A stretch of 64,000 nt of DNA. It comes from Rhodospirillum sp. GTDB lineage: Bacteria; Pseudomonadota; Alphaproteobacteria; Rhodospirillales; Rhodospirillaceae. The notes beneath the pieces were generated by a model. It ran no database searches. It saw only the letters and a program-made list of their open reading frames with translations, and had not been told where the DNA came from. This document shows positions 53,299-62,927 of the stretch, piece after piece (the first letter of the stretch is position 1; every line of letters starts with the position of its first letter). Position numbers and translations under genes: made by a program. The stretch is from contig JAIOYK010000006.1 of assembly GCA_021741145.1 (NCBI GenBank), positions 62,001 to 126,000 on the forward strand, read 5' to 3'.

Positions 53299-53676
53299 TC
53301 AGCCGATAGGGTCCTCCTTCACGGGGCTGGCGGGTGGGGGGGCCGGTTCGCGCGCGGGAACGGGGGGCCGTTCCTGGCGCGAGAAAATCTCGCGGGCCAG
53401 ATCGATGGGATCCCTGCCCCGGGGGTCGATGCCCAGGCGGGCGACCTCCTCGGCGAGCAGGGGCCGGATCTCGGCCAAAAGGGTGTGGCAGTTTTCGAAG
53501 GAGCCGAAAAAGACATCCATGGAATCGGCTTCGGATCCAGATGCCGATCCGGTATCCCGGTCGCTATCCTCGCCGATATCCTCGAGGGCGGCCAAGGGCT
53601 CCTGGACGACCTCCAGGGCGCGGCTCAGGCCGCCCCGCAGCAGATCGCGCCGGGGCAAGGGGGGTGGGGGTGTCAT
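53299..53676 (-). CDS. Small hypothetical protein (N-terminal PRRDLLRGG, Pro-rich C-term)
   Basis: ATG at 53676 overlaps the upstream gene stop (ATGA); co-oriented in the cluster. Confidence 0.65.
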   Translation of the reverse strand: MTPPPPLPRRDLLRGGLSRALEVVQEPLAALEDIGEDSDRDTGSASGSEADSMDVFFGSFENCHTLLAEIRPLLAEEVARLGIDPRGRDPIDLAREIFSRQERPPVPAREPAPPPASPVKEDPIG

Positions 53677-54512
53677 GGCGTCCCCTCCCCTGTCCCGTGG
53701 TGGTGGCTTTGATCGTGGTGGGGGGGGCCGTCCTCCCCGGCGCAATGGGAGCAAAAGACACCGTCGGCCCCTGTGAACCCCAGGAAGGGGGCATCCCACC
53801 AACCGGGTGGGATCCATTGGTCACCGACAGGAGGTTCCGCCGCGGGCGTGCCAAACGCCACGCGCAAGGCCGTGCCCCTGGCTTCGCTCCGACGGACCGC
53901 GGACTGGGGTCCGCCATCGCGGGCCAAGGCCTGGCCGCGGATCAGCAGATCGAGCACCCGCCACCCCGCGTGCCAAGGCGACTCCACGGGACCCCGGGGG
54001 TCCACATGGGGCGGATCGGAGGCCCCGGACAGGGTGGCGCTCAGGTGGCCCGCATGACCCAAGGTGACGGTGAGCGCGGCCATCAGAAAAGCGTCCCCGG
54101 GCAGATGGGGCAAGGCCCGGTCCGAGGGAATTCCCTCCGCGGAAAACAGGGGAGGTGTCCGCAGGGTGCGCTCGCCATGATCGAGCAGGGCGTCCGCCGG
54201 ATCGGAGCCGTCGGCCCGGGGGAAAAGATGCACCCAAAGGGCCAAGCGATTGGGTCGGGGCGCGGCGACCTCACGCAACAGAAACAGACCCGGCGCACCG
54301 TCAAGCCAGAACATCACCGCGTGGGCGCCCGCGTTGGTCACCACCGGATGAATATGACGCAGACCCGCCCAGCGCGCGGCCTTGGGCCGCATGGTCAGGG
54401 CATGTAGGCCGGTTTCCACGAACCGCCCCCAAGGGGAGGCGATGGCGCCTGGCCCAATGAGCTGGACCCGTTTGATTCCGAAGGACGATCCGACCATTGT
54501 CGCCGCTCCCAC
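53673..54512 (-). CDS. Hypothetical protein with CxxC and His-rich C-terminal tail
   Basis: C-term 'FTGADGVFCSHCAGEDGPPHHDQSHHHGTGEGTP', a potential metal-binding tail; translationally coupled to the next gene. Confidence 0.7.
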   Translation of the reverse strand: MGAATMVGSSFGIKRVQLIGPGAIASPWGRFVETGLHALTMRPKAARWAGLRHIHPVVTNAGAHAVMFWLDGAPGLFLLREVAAPRPNRLALWVHLFPRADGSDPADALLDHGERTLRTPPLFSAEGIPSDRALPHLPGDAFLMAALTVTLGHAGHLSATLSGASDPPHVDPRGPVESPWHAGWRVLDLLIRGQALARDGGPQSAVRRSEARGTALRVAFGTPAAEPPVGDQWIPPGWWDAPFLGFTGADGVFCSHCAGEDGPPHHDQSHHHGTGEGTP

Positions 54513-54658
54513 CTTAGGGGAATGGCCCTCCGCAAAGGACCAGAACGACGCATTTTACGCTCGGATTGAAGCACGATCATTGCGAATGATCAGTCTCCAG
54601 GGTCCCCCGTTTCACTCGCCCTCACGAAAGACCGAAGCGGGCACCGGATTATCCTGGA

Positions 54659-55546
54659 TCAGGAACAATACCGGTTCCGACCACTCCCCTTTGCGCCGTA
54701 GAGTGCGGAATCGGCCTTTTTTATCAGGTCGTCGTCACTGAGACCATCATCGGGGTAGAAGGCGATCCCGATACTCGCGCCGACCTGAACACTGTGCCCC
54801 TGAAACGCCATGGGCTTCTGGAGTGCTTCCAGAATTTTCTGGGCAACCTTCTCCACGGACTCGCGCTCATTGGGGTGAACCAGCAAGACGGCGAATTCAT
54901 CGCCTCCCAGCCGGGCGACCACGTCGGTATCCCGGCAGGCATCCACGCAACAGGCCGCGACCTTTTGAAGCACTTCGTCGCCAACCACATGACCATAGGT
55001 ATCATTTATCGTCTTGAAATGGTCCAGATCCAGCAACATCAAGGCCAAGGTCCGTGCTTCCCGTTTGGCCAACTTCAGGTTTTCGCTGAATTTTTGGTGG
55101 AACTTGCCGCGATTGGCCACACCGGTAAGGCCATCGACCGAAGAAAGAACCTCTAACAGGTCCCGCGTCTTCTTGAGCTCCATATGGTTCCGCACCCGGA
55201 CCTTGACGATTCCTGGACGGATCGGCTTGCTGATGTAATCGATCGCGCCCAGTTCCAGTCCATAGGTCTCGCCCTGATCATTGTCGAGGGAGGTCAGAAA
55301 GATCACGGGGATTTTCTCGGTTACCGGGTCCTTCTTCAGTTCCCGACAAACCTCGTAGCCGCTCAATCCCGGCATCATGACATCCAAAATAACAAGATCA
55401 GGCATTTGTTCACGGACCAGTTCCAGCGTGCGCGGGCCTTCCATGGCGAACAAAATTTCGTAATCTTCATCCAAAATATCGCTAAGAATTTCAATATTTC
55501 CAGGATCATCGTCGGCGATTAGAATCGTTCGCGTTTCCGGCATCAC
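54659..55546 (-). CDS. Response regulator with GGDEF (diguanylate cyclase) output
   Basis: REC 'LVILDVMMPGLSGYEV'; 'DLDHFKTINDTYGHVVGDEVLQ', active-site 'ARLGGDEFAVLL'. Confidence 0.96.
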   Translation of the reverse strand: MMPETRTILIADDDPGNIEILSDILDEDYEILFAMEGPRTLELVREQMPDLVILDVMMPGLSGYEVCRELKKDPVTEKIPVIFLTSLDNDQGETYGLELGAIDYISKPIRPGIVKVRVRNHMELKKTRDLLEVLSSVDGLTGVANRGKFHQKFSENLKLAKREARTLALMLLDLDHFKTINDTYGHVVGDEVLQKVAACCVDACRDTDVVARLGGDEFAVLLVHPNERESVEKVAQKILEALQKPMAFQGHSVQVGASIGIAFYPDDGLSDDDLIKKADSALYGAKGSGRNRYCS

Positions 55547-58500
55547 TCGGATCCTCTGGAGAGAGTTACATCGCCTGCGATTTCATCAAGTACACTCTTT
55601 GCGCCCGAGAAATCCAGACGTTCGACGAGATCCGACAATCTTTCTAATTTGTCCTCTCCCACATGGCCCACCAGCGCTTGGCGAAACTCTGGCAAGGCCT
55701 TTCTCGCTTTCATCCCGCCCTTCCTCAGCAAGCCATCCAACTCCTCGATCATGGCATTCAGTCGCGTCGGATCTAAGGCGGGAGGAGACGCCACTGGCCC
55801 GGGCGCCACCGGTGGAGACGGTGGCGCATCCTCTGAAATTGCCTCTTTCATGGCCCGAAGCGTTGGCGCGAGGACGGCGTCCAAGTCATCGATCAGCTGG
55901 GCGACATCGGACAAGTCCCGCTCGGCGAAGGCATGTTCCACGCACCGGGCCGCCTCGGCGATATCTTTTCCGGACAGGTTCCCCGCGGCACCCCGGACCG
56001 CGTGGGCGAGGTGCCGGGCCTCCTCCACTTCTCCCCGCTCCGCCATTCCCTTGAGGGTGGGAACGAGATCCGCGTAGCGCTTTTGGAACGTCAGAAGAAG
56101 CTTCTTCAGCAGCGTTTCCTTGCCGTTCACCCGCTTCAAGGCGTCCTGAAGGTCAAAGCCAGGGAGTCTGCTCGGCAGGACCGAATGCCCCGTCCCGCCC
56201 ACATTCCTGTCCGGGGAGAGGTCCTCGTGCGCATCGGCCGGGGTCTCGGGGGCCGGGATCTCGGGGGCCGGGGTCTCGGGGGCCGGGGTCTCGGGGACCA
56301 GAGTCTCGGGAGACGGCGCCGGGACCCGCCTGATCCACCGGAGCAAGCGGGCGAACAGGTCGTCGGGATCGATCGGTTTGTTGATATGGTCGTTCATGCC
56401 CATGGAAATGGACTTTTCCCGTTCTCCGCGCATGGCATGGGCGGTCATGGCCAGAATTGGCAAGTCCTTGAACCGGGGATCATTCCGGATTTCGGCGGTT
56501 GCACCGTACCCATCCAGAACCGGCATCTGAATGTCCATGAGCACCGCATCGAACCCACCGAGACCGCCGTCCCCTTGACCACCCAAAACCGCATCGACGG
56601 CCTCCCGACCATTTGTCACGACGGTGACGACCAGTCCCTTGTCTTCCAACAGTTCGACGGCGATTTGCTGATTGATCTCATTGTCCTCGGCCAATAGAAC
56701 GCGCGCGCCCCGCAGGGGCTCCATGGCCCGATCATTCTTGTCCTCGATCCGGGGCACGACAACGGTATCCCTGCCCCCCCGGCCGAAGGCGTTCATGATC
56801 GTGTCAAACAGGATGGAGGCATTGAAGGGTTTGAGCATGAACCCGCCCAAATCGAGGTCCTCGGCCTCGCGCATCACTTCCTCCCGGCCGAAGGCGGTCA
56901 CCATGATAATGGTCGGAGCCTTGGACAAACGGCTGTGCGCCTGGATCCGCCGCGAGGCATCGATACCGCTCATTTCCGGCATTTTCCAATCCATGAGAAC
57001 GAGATCGTAGGTCGGCGAGTCCGGCTCCGCCTCCACCCGGCTCAGTTCCCTCAAGGCGGCGGGTCCCGAATCAACGGTCCTGACGTTGAAGTTCATCGCC
57101 GTTAAATGCTCGGTCAATATGTCCCTGGAAATTTCATTGTCGTCGACCACCAGGACCCATTTCCCCCGAAGATCGGGGTCGGGAAGGTGACGTGTCGTCG
57201 TGCTGATGGCCCCAAGACCAAATTCCGCCGTGAAATAGAATGTGCTCCCCGCGCCCGGTTCACTACGGACACCGATTTCGCCCCCCATCAACTCCACGAG
57301 CTGTTTGGAGATGCTCAAACCAAGTCCGGTCCCGCCATATTTCCGCGTCGTTGAACTGTCGGCCTGGGAAAAGGATTGGAACAGCCGCTCTTTCTGCGTT
57401 TCGGTCATCCCAATTCCCGTGTCCCGGACCTCGAAAAGCAGCTCCACCGTTGCGCGGGTCGCGCGCGTCCGGTGAATGGAAAGGACAATGGATCCTTCTT
57501 CGGTGAATTTCACGGCATTGCCGCACAGGTTGATCAGCACCTGGGTTAGGCGCAACGGATCACCCAACAGAGTCTGAGGAACATCGGGCGGACAGGAAAC
57601 AACGAATTCCAGCCCCTTCTCCTCTGTCTTGGACACGATGACCGCGGCGATATTGTCCAGTGTCTTCTCGATATTGAAATTAACATGCTCTATTTCCAGT
57701 TTCCCCGCCTCGATCTTGGAGAAATCAAGAATATCGTTGATGATACCCAATAAATTATTGGAAGACGCACTGATCTTGGTCAGATAGTCGTGTTGCCGTT
57801 GGGTCAGGTCTGTCTTCATCGCCAAATGGCTCAACCCGACAATGGCGTTCATGGGAGTGCGAATTTCGTGACTCATGTTCGCCAGAAAATTGCCCCGCGC
57901 CTTATTGGCCTTGTCGGCCTCGTCCCGCGCCTGGGACAGGGCCATTTCGCGACGGTCGATCTCATCGACGAAGTAGCTGAAACTGCTGGCCATATCCGAA
58001 ATTTCATCCCGCCCCCCCATGGGGATGGGCGCGGCCCATCCTTGGGTCCGCTCGTTCATGCACCGCTGAAGCGCGACCAGACGGGAAATCACCTGACGGC
58101 GGAGATAGAAAATCACAAGTCCCGCGCCCAGGACGGAGGCGATCATTAGGGCGCTCAGCAGACGGAACAGCTGATTGAACCGGTCCTCGAAGGCGAGCCG
58201 GTCCGCGGATATTTCCTCTTCAATGCCTTTGAAGATCGCCGACGCGCCGGACACCAGACGCACGGTCAGCACATGATTCAGGCGCAACTTTCCGGTCAAC
58301 GCGCTCGCGGTATCCACCAGTTCCCTTTTCATCGGAAAAACACCGCCAGGCCCCGCGGCGACTCCATTCATTTCCGCGAAAATCGATAAAATGTCCACCG
58401 CCAGGGATTGACCGTTCAAGGCCTCGACGAGGGAACCAATCCTGTCCCGCTCTTCCCCAATGGTTCTTTCAACGGCCCGCAATTGACCAGCCGTCTCCAA

Positions 58501-59079
58501 AGTCAGGCCGGAAAACAGAGCATTGTCGATACGCCGGAAGGCGTCCTCGATCCCCTGCCCCACGGTGCCTTCGCCCCGCAGTTCATCACGCAAGGCGTCT
58601 TGTCCATGGATGATATCCGTAAGCTTGTCGAAAAGCGCCCGTTGACTCTTCTCTAACTCGATCCGTCGACCAACCAGGGCGATGATGCTCTCCAGGTTTT
58701 CCGTCATCCGTGCGATGCGCTCGCCCATGTCGATGATCGCGTCCTCCGCCAGTCCGACGCGCCGGATGTTTTGGAAAGCCTCCCCGAGGACTTGCAGTTG
58801 GTCGTCCATTTCCCGGGTCGCCTGCCGCAAATCGGCGCCCCGCACGGAGGTGGAAATGCGCGGCGCGGTCGCGGCGATGGACTCGACCCTTTGAACCAAG
58901 CGGGCGACGGCGTCCAGACGCGCCATTTTGACTTTGACGATATTATCGAAATCCGCCCGAACCCGCTCCTGCCCCCAAAGGGCCAGGCCCGCGGCGCAGG
59001 TCGTCAAGAGCGCCAAGACGATCAGACCGGAGGTGATCCGGCCCGCGACGCCAAAACGATAGGACTTGGAGTGGGCCAT
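55543..59079 (-). CDS. Hybrid sensor histidine kinase (TM, HAMP-like, HisKA, HATPase, REC, REC, Hpt)
   Basis: 'ANMSHEIRTPMNAIVGLSHLAMKTDL', 'GGTGLGLSISKQLVELMGGEIGVRSEPGAGSTF', two REC domains, Hpt 'HLAHAVRGAAGNLSGKDI'. Likely ATG 59079; ORF open from 59139. Confidence 0.95.
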   Translation of the reverse strand: MAHSKSYRFGVAGRITSGLIVLALLTTCAAGLALWGQERVRADFDNIVKVKMARLDAVARLVQRVESIAATAPRISTSVRGADLRQATREMDDQLQVLGEAFQNIRRVGLAEDAIIDMGERIARMTENLESIIALVGRRIELEKSQRALFDKLTDIIHGQDALRDELRGEGTVGQGIEDAFRRIDNALFSGLTLETAGQLRAVERTIGEERDRIGSLVEALNGQSLAVDILSIFAEMNGVAAGPGGVFPMKRELVDTASALTGKLRLNHVLTVRLVSGASAIFKGIEEEISADRLAFEDRFNQLFRLLSALMIASVLGAGLVIFYLRRQVISRLVALQRCMNERTQGWAAPIPMGGRDEISDMASSFSYFVDEIDRREMALSQARDEADKANKARGNFLANMSHEIRTPMNAIVGLSHLAMKTDLTQRQHDYLTKISASSNNLLGIINDILDFSKIEAGKLEIEHVNFNIEKTLDNIAAVIVSKTEEKGLEFVVSCPPDVPQTLLGDPLRLTQVLINLCGNAVKFTEEGSIVLSIHRTRATRATVELLFEVRDTGIGMTETQKERLFQSFSQADSSTTRKYGGTGLGLSISKQLVELMGGEIGVRSEPGAGSTFYFTAEFGLGAISTTTRHLPDPDLRGKWVLVVDDNEISRDILTEHLTAMNFNVRTVDSGPAALRELSRVEAEPDSPTYDLVLMDWKMPEMSGIDASRRIQAHSRLSKAPTIIMVTAFGREEVMREAEDLDLGGFMLKPFNASILFDTIMNAFGRGGRDTVVVPRIEDKNDRAMEPLRGARVLLAEDNEINQQIAVELLEDKGLVVTVVTNGREAVDAVLGGQGDGGLGGFDAVLMDIQMPVLDGYGATAEIRNDPRFKDLPILAMTAHAMRGEREKSISMGMNDHINKPIDPDDLFARLLRWIRRVPAPSPETLVPETPAPETPAPEIPAPETPADAHEDLSPDRNVGGTGHSVLPSRLPGFDLQDALKRVNGKETLLKKLLLTFQKRYADLVPTLKGMAERGEVEEARHLAHAVRGAAGNLSGKDIAEAARCVEHAFAERDLSDVAQLIDDLDAVLAPTLRAMKEAISEDAPPSPPVAPGPVASPPALDPTRLNAMIEELDGLLRKGGMKARKALPEFRQALVGHVGEDKLERLSDLVERLDFSGAKSVLDEIAGDVTLSRGSE
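56222..56308. repeat. Coding tandem repeat, Pro-Glu-Thr-Pro-Ala linker between REC2 and Hpt
   Basis: Protein 'VPETPAPETPAPEIPAPETPA'; DNA ggggccgggGTCTC repeated about every 15 bp. Confidence 0.8.
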
Positions 59080-59096
59080 GGCGTTTTGACCTTCGC

Positions 59097-60116
59097 TCAC
59101 CGGATGGGCGGAGACCAGATCAATCCCCCATGAACCCAAAGGTTATTAAGGCCGCGTTCGACATGCAATTGCTTCTTGATCGTACGGTCATAGATTTCAC
59201 CGTAGTTCCCCATGGCCTCCAGGGCTCTGACAGCGAAGGTCTTGTCCAACCCGAGTTGCTCACCAAGATCCCCCTCCGTCCCCAGAAGGCGGCGGACTTC
59301 TGGAACTTCCGCGGTTTTCATGTCCTCGACGTTTCGCGAGGTCACGCCCAGTTCTTCCGCGGCGATCAAGGCGTTAATCACCCACCGCACGGCGTCGGCC
59401 CAGGCGTCGTCGCCGTCACGCACCACGGCGGACAGAGGCTCCTTGCTGATCTGTGTCGGCAGAATCACATCTTCATCGGGATTGGGGGCCAGAAAGGACC
59501 AATTCGACGCCAAGGACATGACATCGGTGGTGACGGAGTCACATTGACGCTCGAAGAACGCATTGAAGGCACCTTCCACCGTCGCGAATGTCTTGACGGT
59601 CCAGTTCATGGCCTTCGTCTTGTCGTAGTCACGGACATTCGCCACGGAGGTGGTGTGATCCTCGACGCAGATCGTCGCATTCTTCAAATCGCCAATATCC
59701 TTCGCCCCGAACGCCTTATGGGCCAAAAACCCCTGACCATCGAACAAATACAGAGGCATGAAGGTCAGCCCATCGATATCGCGCCCCATGGTCCAGGTCG
59801 CCGAACTCATCAGAACATCGAAGTCTCCGTCCCGAAGGGCCGAAAACCGATCATCGGTCCCGACGACCACGAACTCGACCGCGTCCGGATCCCCAAGCAC
59901 CGCCGCCGCCGTCGCCCGACACAGGTCGGCGTAGAAGCCAACCCAATGTCCGGTCTCGTCGATGTTGGAAAACGCGGGGCCAATCTCCTGGACGCCACAT
60001 CGCAGGACTCCCGCATCCTTGACGGAGTCCAGGATGGAAGCCGCCGCGTCCCGTCCCCCGAGGCAAACCGCGAACACCGTGGCCACCATGAGCAAACCCA
60101 AACGCGCGACACCCAT
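59097..60116 (-). CDS. Amino-acid ABC transporter-type periplasmic substrate-binding protein
   Basis: Signal peptide; 'ILDSVKDAGVLRCGVQEIGPAFSNIDETGHWVGFYADLCRATAAAVLGD..FVVVGTDDRFSALRDGDFDVLMSSATWTMGRD', resembling AapJ-like general L-amino acid binding proteins. Confidence 0.9.
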   Translation of the reverse strand: MGVARLGLLMVATVFAVCLGGRDAAASILDSVKDAGVLRCGVQEIGPAFSNIDETGHWVGFYADLCRATAAAVLGDPDAVEFVVVGTDDRFSALRDGDFDVLMSSATWTMGRDIDGLTFMPLYLFDGQGFLAHKAFGAKDIGDLKNATICVEDHTTSVANVRDYDKTKAMNWTVKTFATVEGAFNAFFERQCDSVTTDVMSLASNWSFLAPNPDEDVILPTQISKEPLSAVVRDGDDAWADAVRWVINALIAAEELGVTSRNVEDMKTAEVPEVRRLLGTEGDLGEQLGLDKTFAVRALEAMGNYGEIYDRTIKKQLHVERGLNNLWVHGGLIWSPPIR

Positions 60117-60413
60117 TTTCAACTTCCTTTCTTCCGGTCCGCTTGGCGCAAAGCCGAGACGGGTCTATCCGATCCTCAAAAGTCGCACCAATCCAAACGA
60201 CAAGAGGGCAAGCGATCCGAACGTGGATTGTTGTCTTCGGCATAATATCGCTTTCGCGCACCGAGGGAAGACCTGAGAGAGATACCCTTGAAAATTCAAG
60301 CGGAATAGTGAATTCCACCCTTCCCACATAGGAAAAGGACGTGATCCAGAGATGCCTGTACCTGTTTGATACCGGTTTTTCTCGTATGAAATTCACCTGT
60401 CCCGGTTGACCCC

Positions 60414-62927
60414 CTAATTCAGCACCTCCCTGACCTTCTCGGCCAGGGCCTTCAGGCTGAAGGGTTTGGGCAGGAAATGGGTATTGGGCTGGTCAACCAC
60501 GTCGCCCTTGATCACATCCTCGGAATACCCCGAGATCAGGATGATCCTCAGACCGGGCCGGTTCTCCCGGGCCTTGACCGCCAGTGTCGCCCCATCCATG
60601 CCCGGCATGACCATGTCGGTGATCAGCAGGTCGATAACCTCTCCAGCTTCCAGCACGTCCATGGCGCCTTCGCCGCTGCGCGCTTCCAACACCGTGTACC
60701 CCTTGTTGCGCAGCGCCCGGGAGCCGAAAACCCGAACGGCGTCCTCGTCCTCGACGAGCAGGATGGTTTCCTTGCCCGACAGGTCGCGGACCTCTTCCTC
60801 CTCCCCCTTTGCCCCACCGGACTTGGCCGGTCCCGGCGCGGCGGTCTCCCCTTCCCCACCAAACATGGGGACGCTTTCGGTCGGCGGTTCGTGGCGGGGC
60901 AGGTAGATGGTAAAGGTCGCCCCCTCCCCCAGGGCGGAGTCCACGAAAATATAGCCTTCCGTCTGGCGCACGATGCCGTAGACGGTGGACAGTCCGAGAC
61001 CTGTTCCCGCCCCCGCTGTCCCCTCGGACTTCGTGGTGAAGAAGGGTTCGAACAGGCGGCCCAGGTTCTCCCGGCCGATGCCCATGCCCGTGTCGGTCAC
61101 ATCGATCACCACATAGTCCCCGGGAGGCACGGAAGTTGCCCCCTTTCGGGCATTGTCCTGGACGACGTCCCGATGGGTGGAGATGGTCACCACGCCGCCC
61201 TCGGGCATGGCGTCCCGGGCATTGACGGCCAGGTTGATGATCACCTGATCGAACTGGCCGGGATCCACCTTGATATGCCCTGGATCGTGGCCGTGAACCA
61301 TCTTCAGCGTCACCCGCTCGCCCAGCAGACGGCGCAGCAGGTGGGAGAGTTCCGACAGGCCATCGGTCACCGACAACAGGCGGGGACGCAGGGGCTGGCG
61401 GCGGGAAAAGGCCAGGAGTTGGCGCACCAGATTGGCCGCCCGATTGGCGTTCTGCTTGATCTGCATGATGTCGGCGAAGCTGGGGTCGCCAATGCCATGG
61501 CGCTGCAGCAGCAAATCCGAGAACCCGATCATGGCCGTCAGCAGATTGTTGAAGTCATGAGCCACGCCTCCGGCGAGTTGCCCCATGGCTTGCATCTTCT
61601 GGGCCTGGGCGAACTGCTGTTCCAGGTTCTTCTGTTCGGTGGTGTCGATCAGATGGGCCACCACCCCGTCGGGGAGATCCCCGGACCGCGCCGCGGCTCC
61701 CGCCCCGGTCATGGGCGACAGGAAGACACCCACGGCCACTTCCCGACTTTCCTCGCCCTGGGAAACGGTCATGCGCAGATCCATGCGCGCGCCACCCAGG
61801 GCGCCGGAGCCGATCCTGCCCACCAGCCGGGCCAGATCCGCCCGGTCCGCGGGAGCGACCAAGCTAGCAAAGGGACTGTCCAGGACCCCGGCCCGATCCG
61901 CGCCAACCATGACCAGGAAGGAGGCATTGCAATCGGTGATCGACCCTTCCGGATCCAGCAGGGCGATGCCCACGGGGGCACCGTCGAACAGCCAGGGGCG
62001 GCGACGGGTCCAGCCCCCCTCCCCCTCCCGGGCGGTGGCGGTCACCTCGGGCAGGCGGGTGACCACCGAGCGGGTTCGCAATTGCCCGGCGTCGTCGAAG
62101 GTCGCTTGACGCACTTCCGCCTCGAAGGGCGGATCGTCCAGGGGCAGGAATCGCAGCCGTCCCTCCCAGGCGCCATCGGGTTCGGGAACGGGGCCATCGA
62201 CCATGGTCCCCAGGTCCATGCCGGCCATGGCCTCGGCTTGCCTCCCCAGCCATTGAGCGAGCGCCTGATTGACATAGCGCAGACGCCCCTCGCTATCGAC
62301 CGAATAGAGGCCCACGGGCAGGAAGTAGAGGAAGTCGGCCAGTTCCTCCCGCTCCCGCAACAGAACCTCGTCGATGGCCCGGCGGGCCGTCACGTCCTGG
62401 CAGAACCACATGCGGGTCTCGGCCTCCGGGCCTGGCATGACCATCACCCGGGCCCACTCGGGTTCGCCCAGGATCACCCCGCCCTCCTCTCGCAAGGGAA
62501 GGTCGACCTCTTCGCGTAGGCCTTGCCGGGCGGCTTCCTCCAGGCGGTCCAGCGCATCCGCGGCCATCATGTCGCCATGCAGGCGCCGGCGCAGATGTCC
62601 CAGGGGGTCGCCCTCTCCCCATTGGCTCCGGGCCGAAGCATTGGCGTGCAGCACCCGCCCCTCCAGATCGCCCAGCAAGCGGGGGCCGTCCTCGGCGTCG
62701 AGCAGGGCGGCGGCCGCCCGCCCCCGTTCGGCCTCCTCGGAGAAACGAAGGCTTCTCTGGCGCAGCCCCCCCAGGGACACCAGGGAGACCAGACCGCCCA
62801 GGACCGCGCAGGCCCCCGCGACCGTCCCAACCCCCAGCAGGGTTCCCAGGCCGCCCCCCATGGCCAGTCCCGTGCCCAGAACCGCCCCCCAAAGGAAGAC
62901 ACTGCCCTTCTTCGCGGCGTCCCTCAT
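60414..62927 (-). CDS. cckA: CckA-like hybrid histidine kinase (TM, PAS, HisKA, HATPase, REC)
   Basis: 'MQAMGQLAGGVAHDFNNLLTAMIGFSDLLLQRH', C-terminal REC 'TILLVEDEDAVRVFGSRALRNKGYTVLEARSGEGAMDVLE'; adjacent to flhB. Confidence 0.92.
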   Translation of the reverse strand: MRDAAKKGSVFLWGAVLGTGLAMGGGLGTLLGVGTVAGACAVLGGLVSLVSLGGLRQRSLRFSEEAERGRAAAALLDAEDGPRLLGDLEGRVLHANASARSQWGEGDPLGHLRRRLHGDMMAADALDRLEEAARQGLREEVDLPLREEGGVILGEPEWARVMVMPGPEAETRMWFCQDVTARRAIDEVLLREREELADFLYFLPVGLYSVDSEGRLRYVNQALAQWLGRQAEAMAGMDLGTMVDGPVPEPDGAWEGRLRFLPLDDPPFEAEVRQATFDDAGQLRTRSVVTRLPEVTATAREGEGGWTRRRPWLFDGAPVGIALLDPEGSITDCNASFLVMVGADRAGVLDSPFASLVAPADRADLARLVGRIGSGALGGARMDLRMTVSQGEESREVAVGVFLSPMTGAGAAARSGDLPDGVVAHLIDTTEQKNLEQQFAQAQKMQAMGQLAGGVAHDFNNLLTAMIGFSDLLLQRHGIGDPSFADIMQIKQNANRAANLVRQLLAFSRRQPLRPRLLSVTDGLSELSHLLRRLLGERVTLKMVHGHDPGHIKVDPGQFDQVIINLAVNARDAMPEGGVVTISTHRDVVQDNARKGATSVPPGDYVVIDVTDTGMGIGRENLGRLFEPFFTTKSEGTAGAGTGLGLSTVYGIVRQTEGYIFVDSALGEGATFTIYLPRHEPPTESVPMFGGEGETAAPGPAKSGGAKGEEEEVRDLSGKETILLVEDEDAVRVFGSRALRNKGYTVLEARSGEGAMDVLEAGEVIDLLITDMVMPGMDGATLAVKARENRPGLRIILISGYSEDVIKGDVVDQPNTHFLPKPFSLKALAEKVREVLN

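Noticed and set aside
60477-62519. 680-aa plus-strand ORF
   Set aside because: Antisense shadow of cckA; Gly/His/Gln-rich
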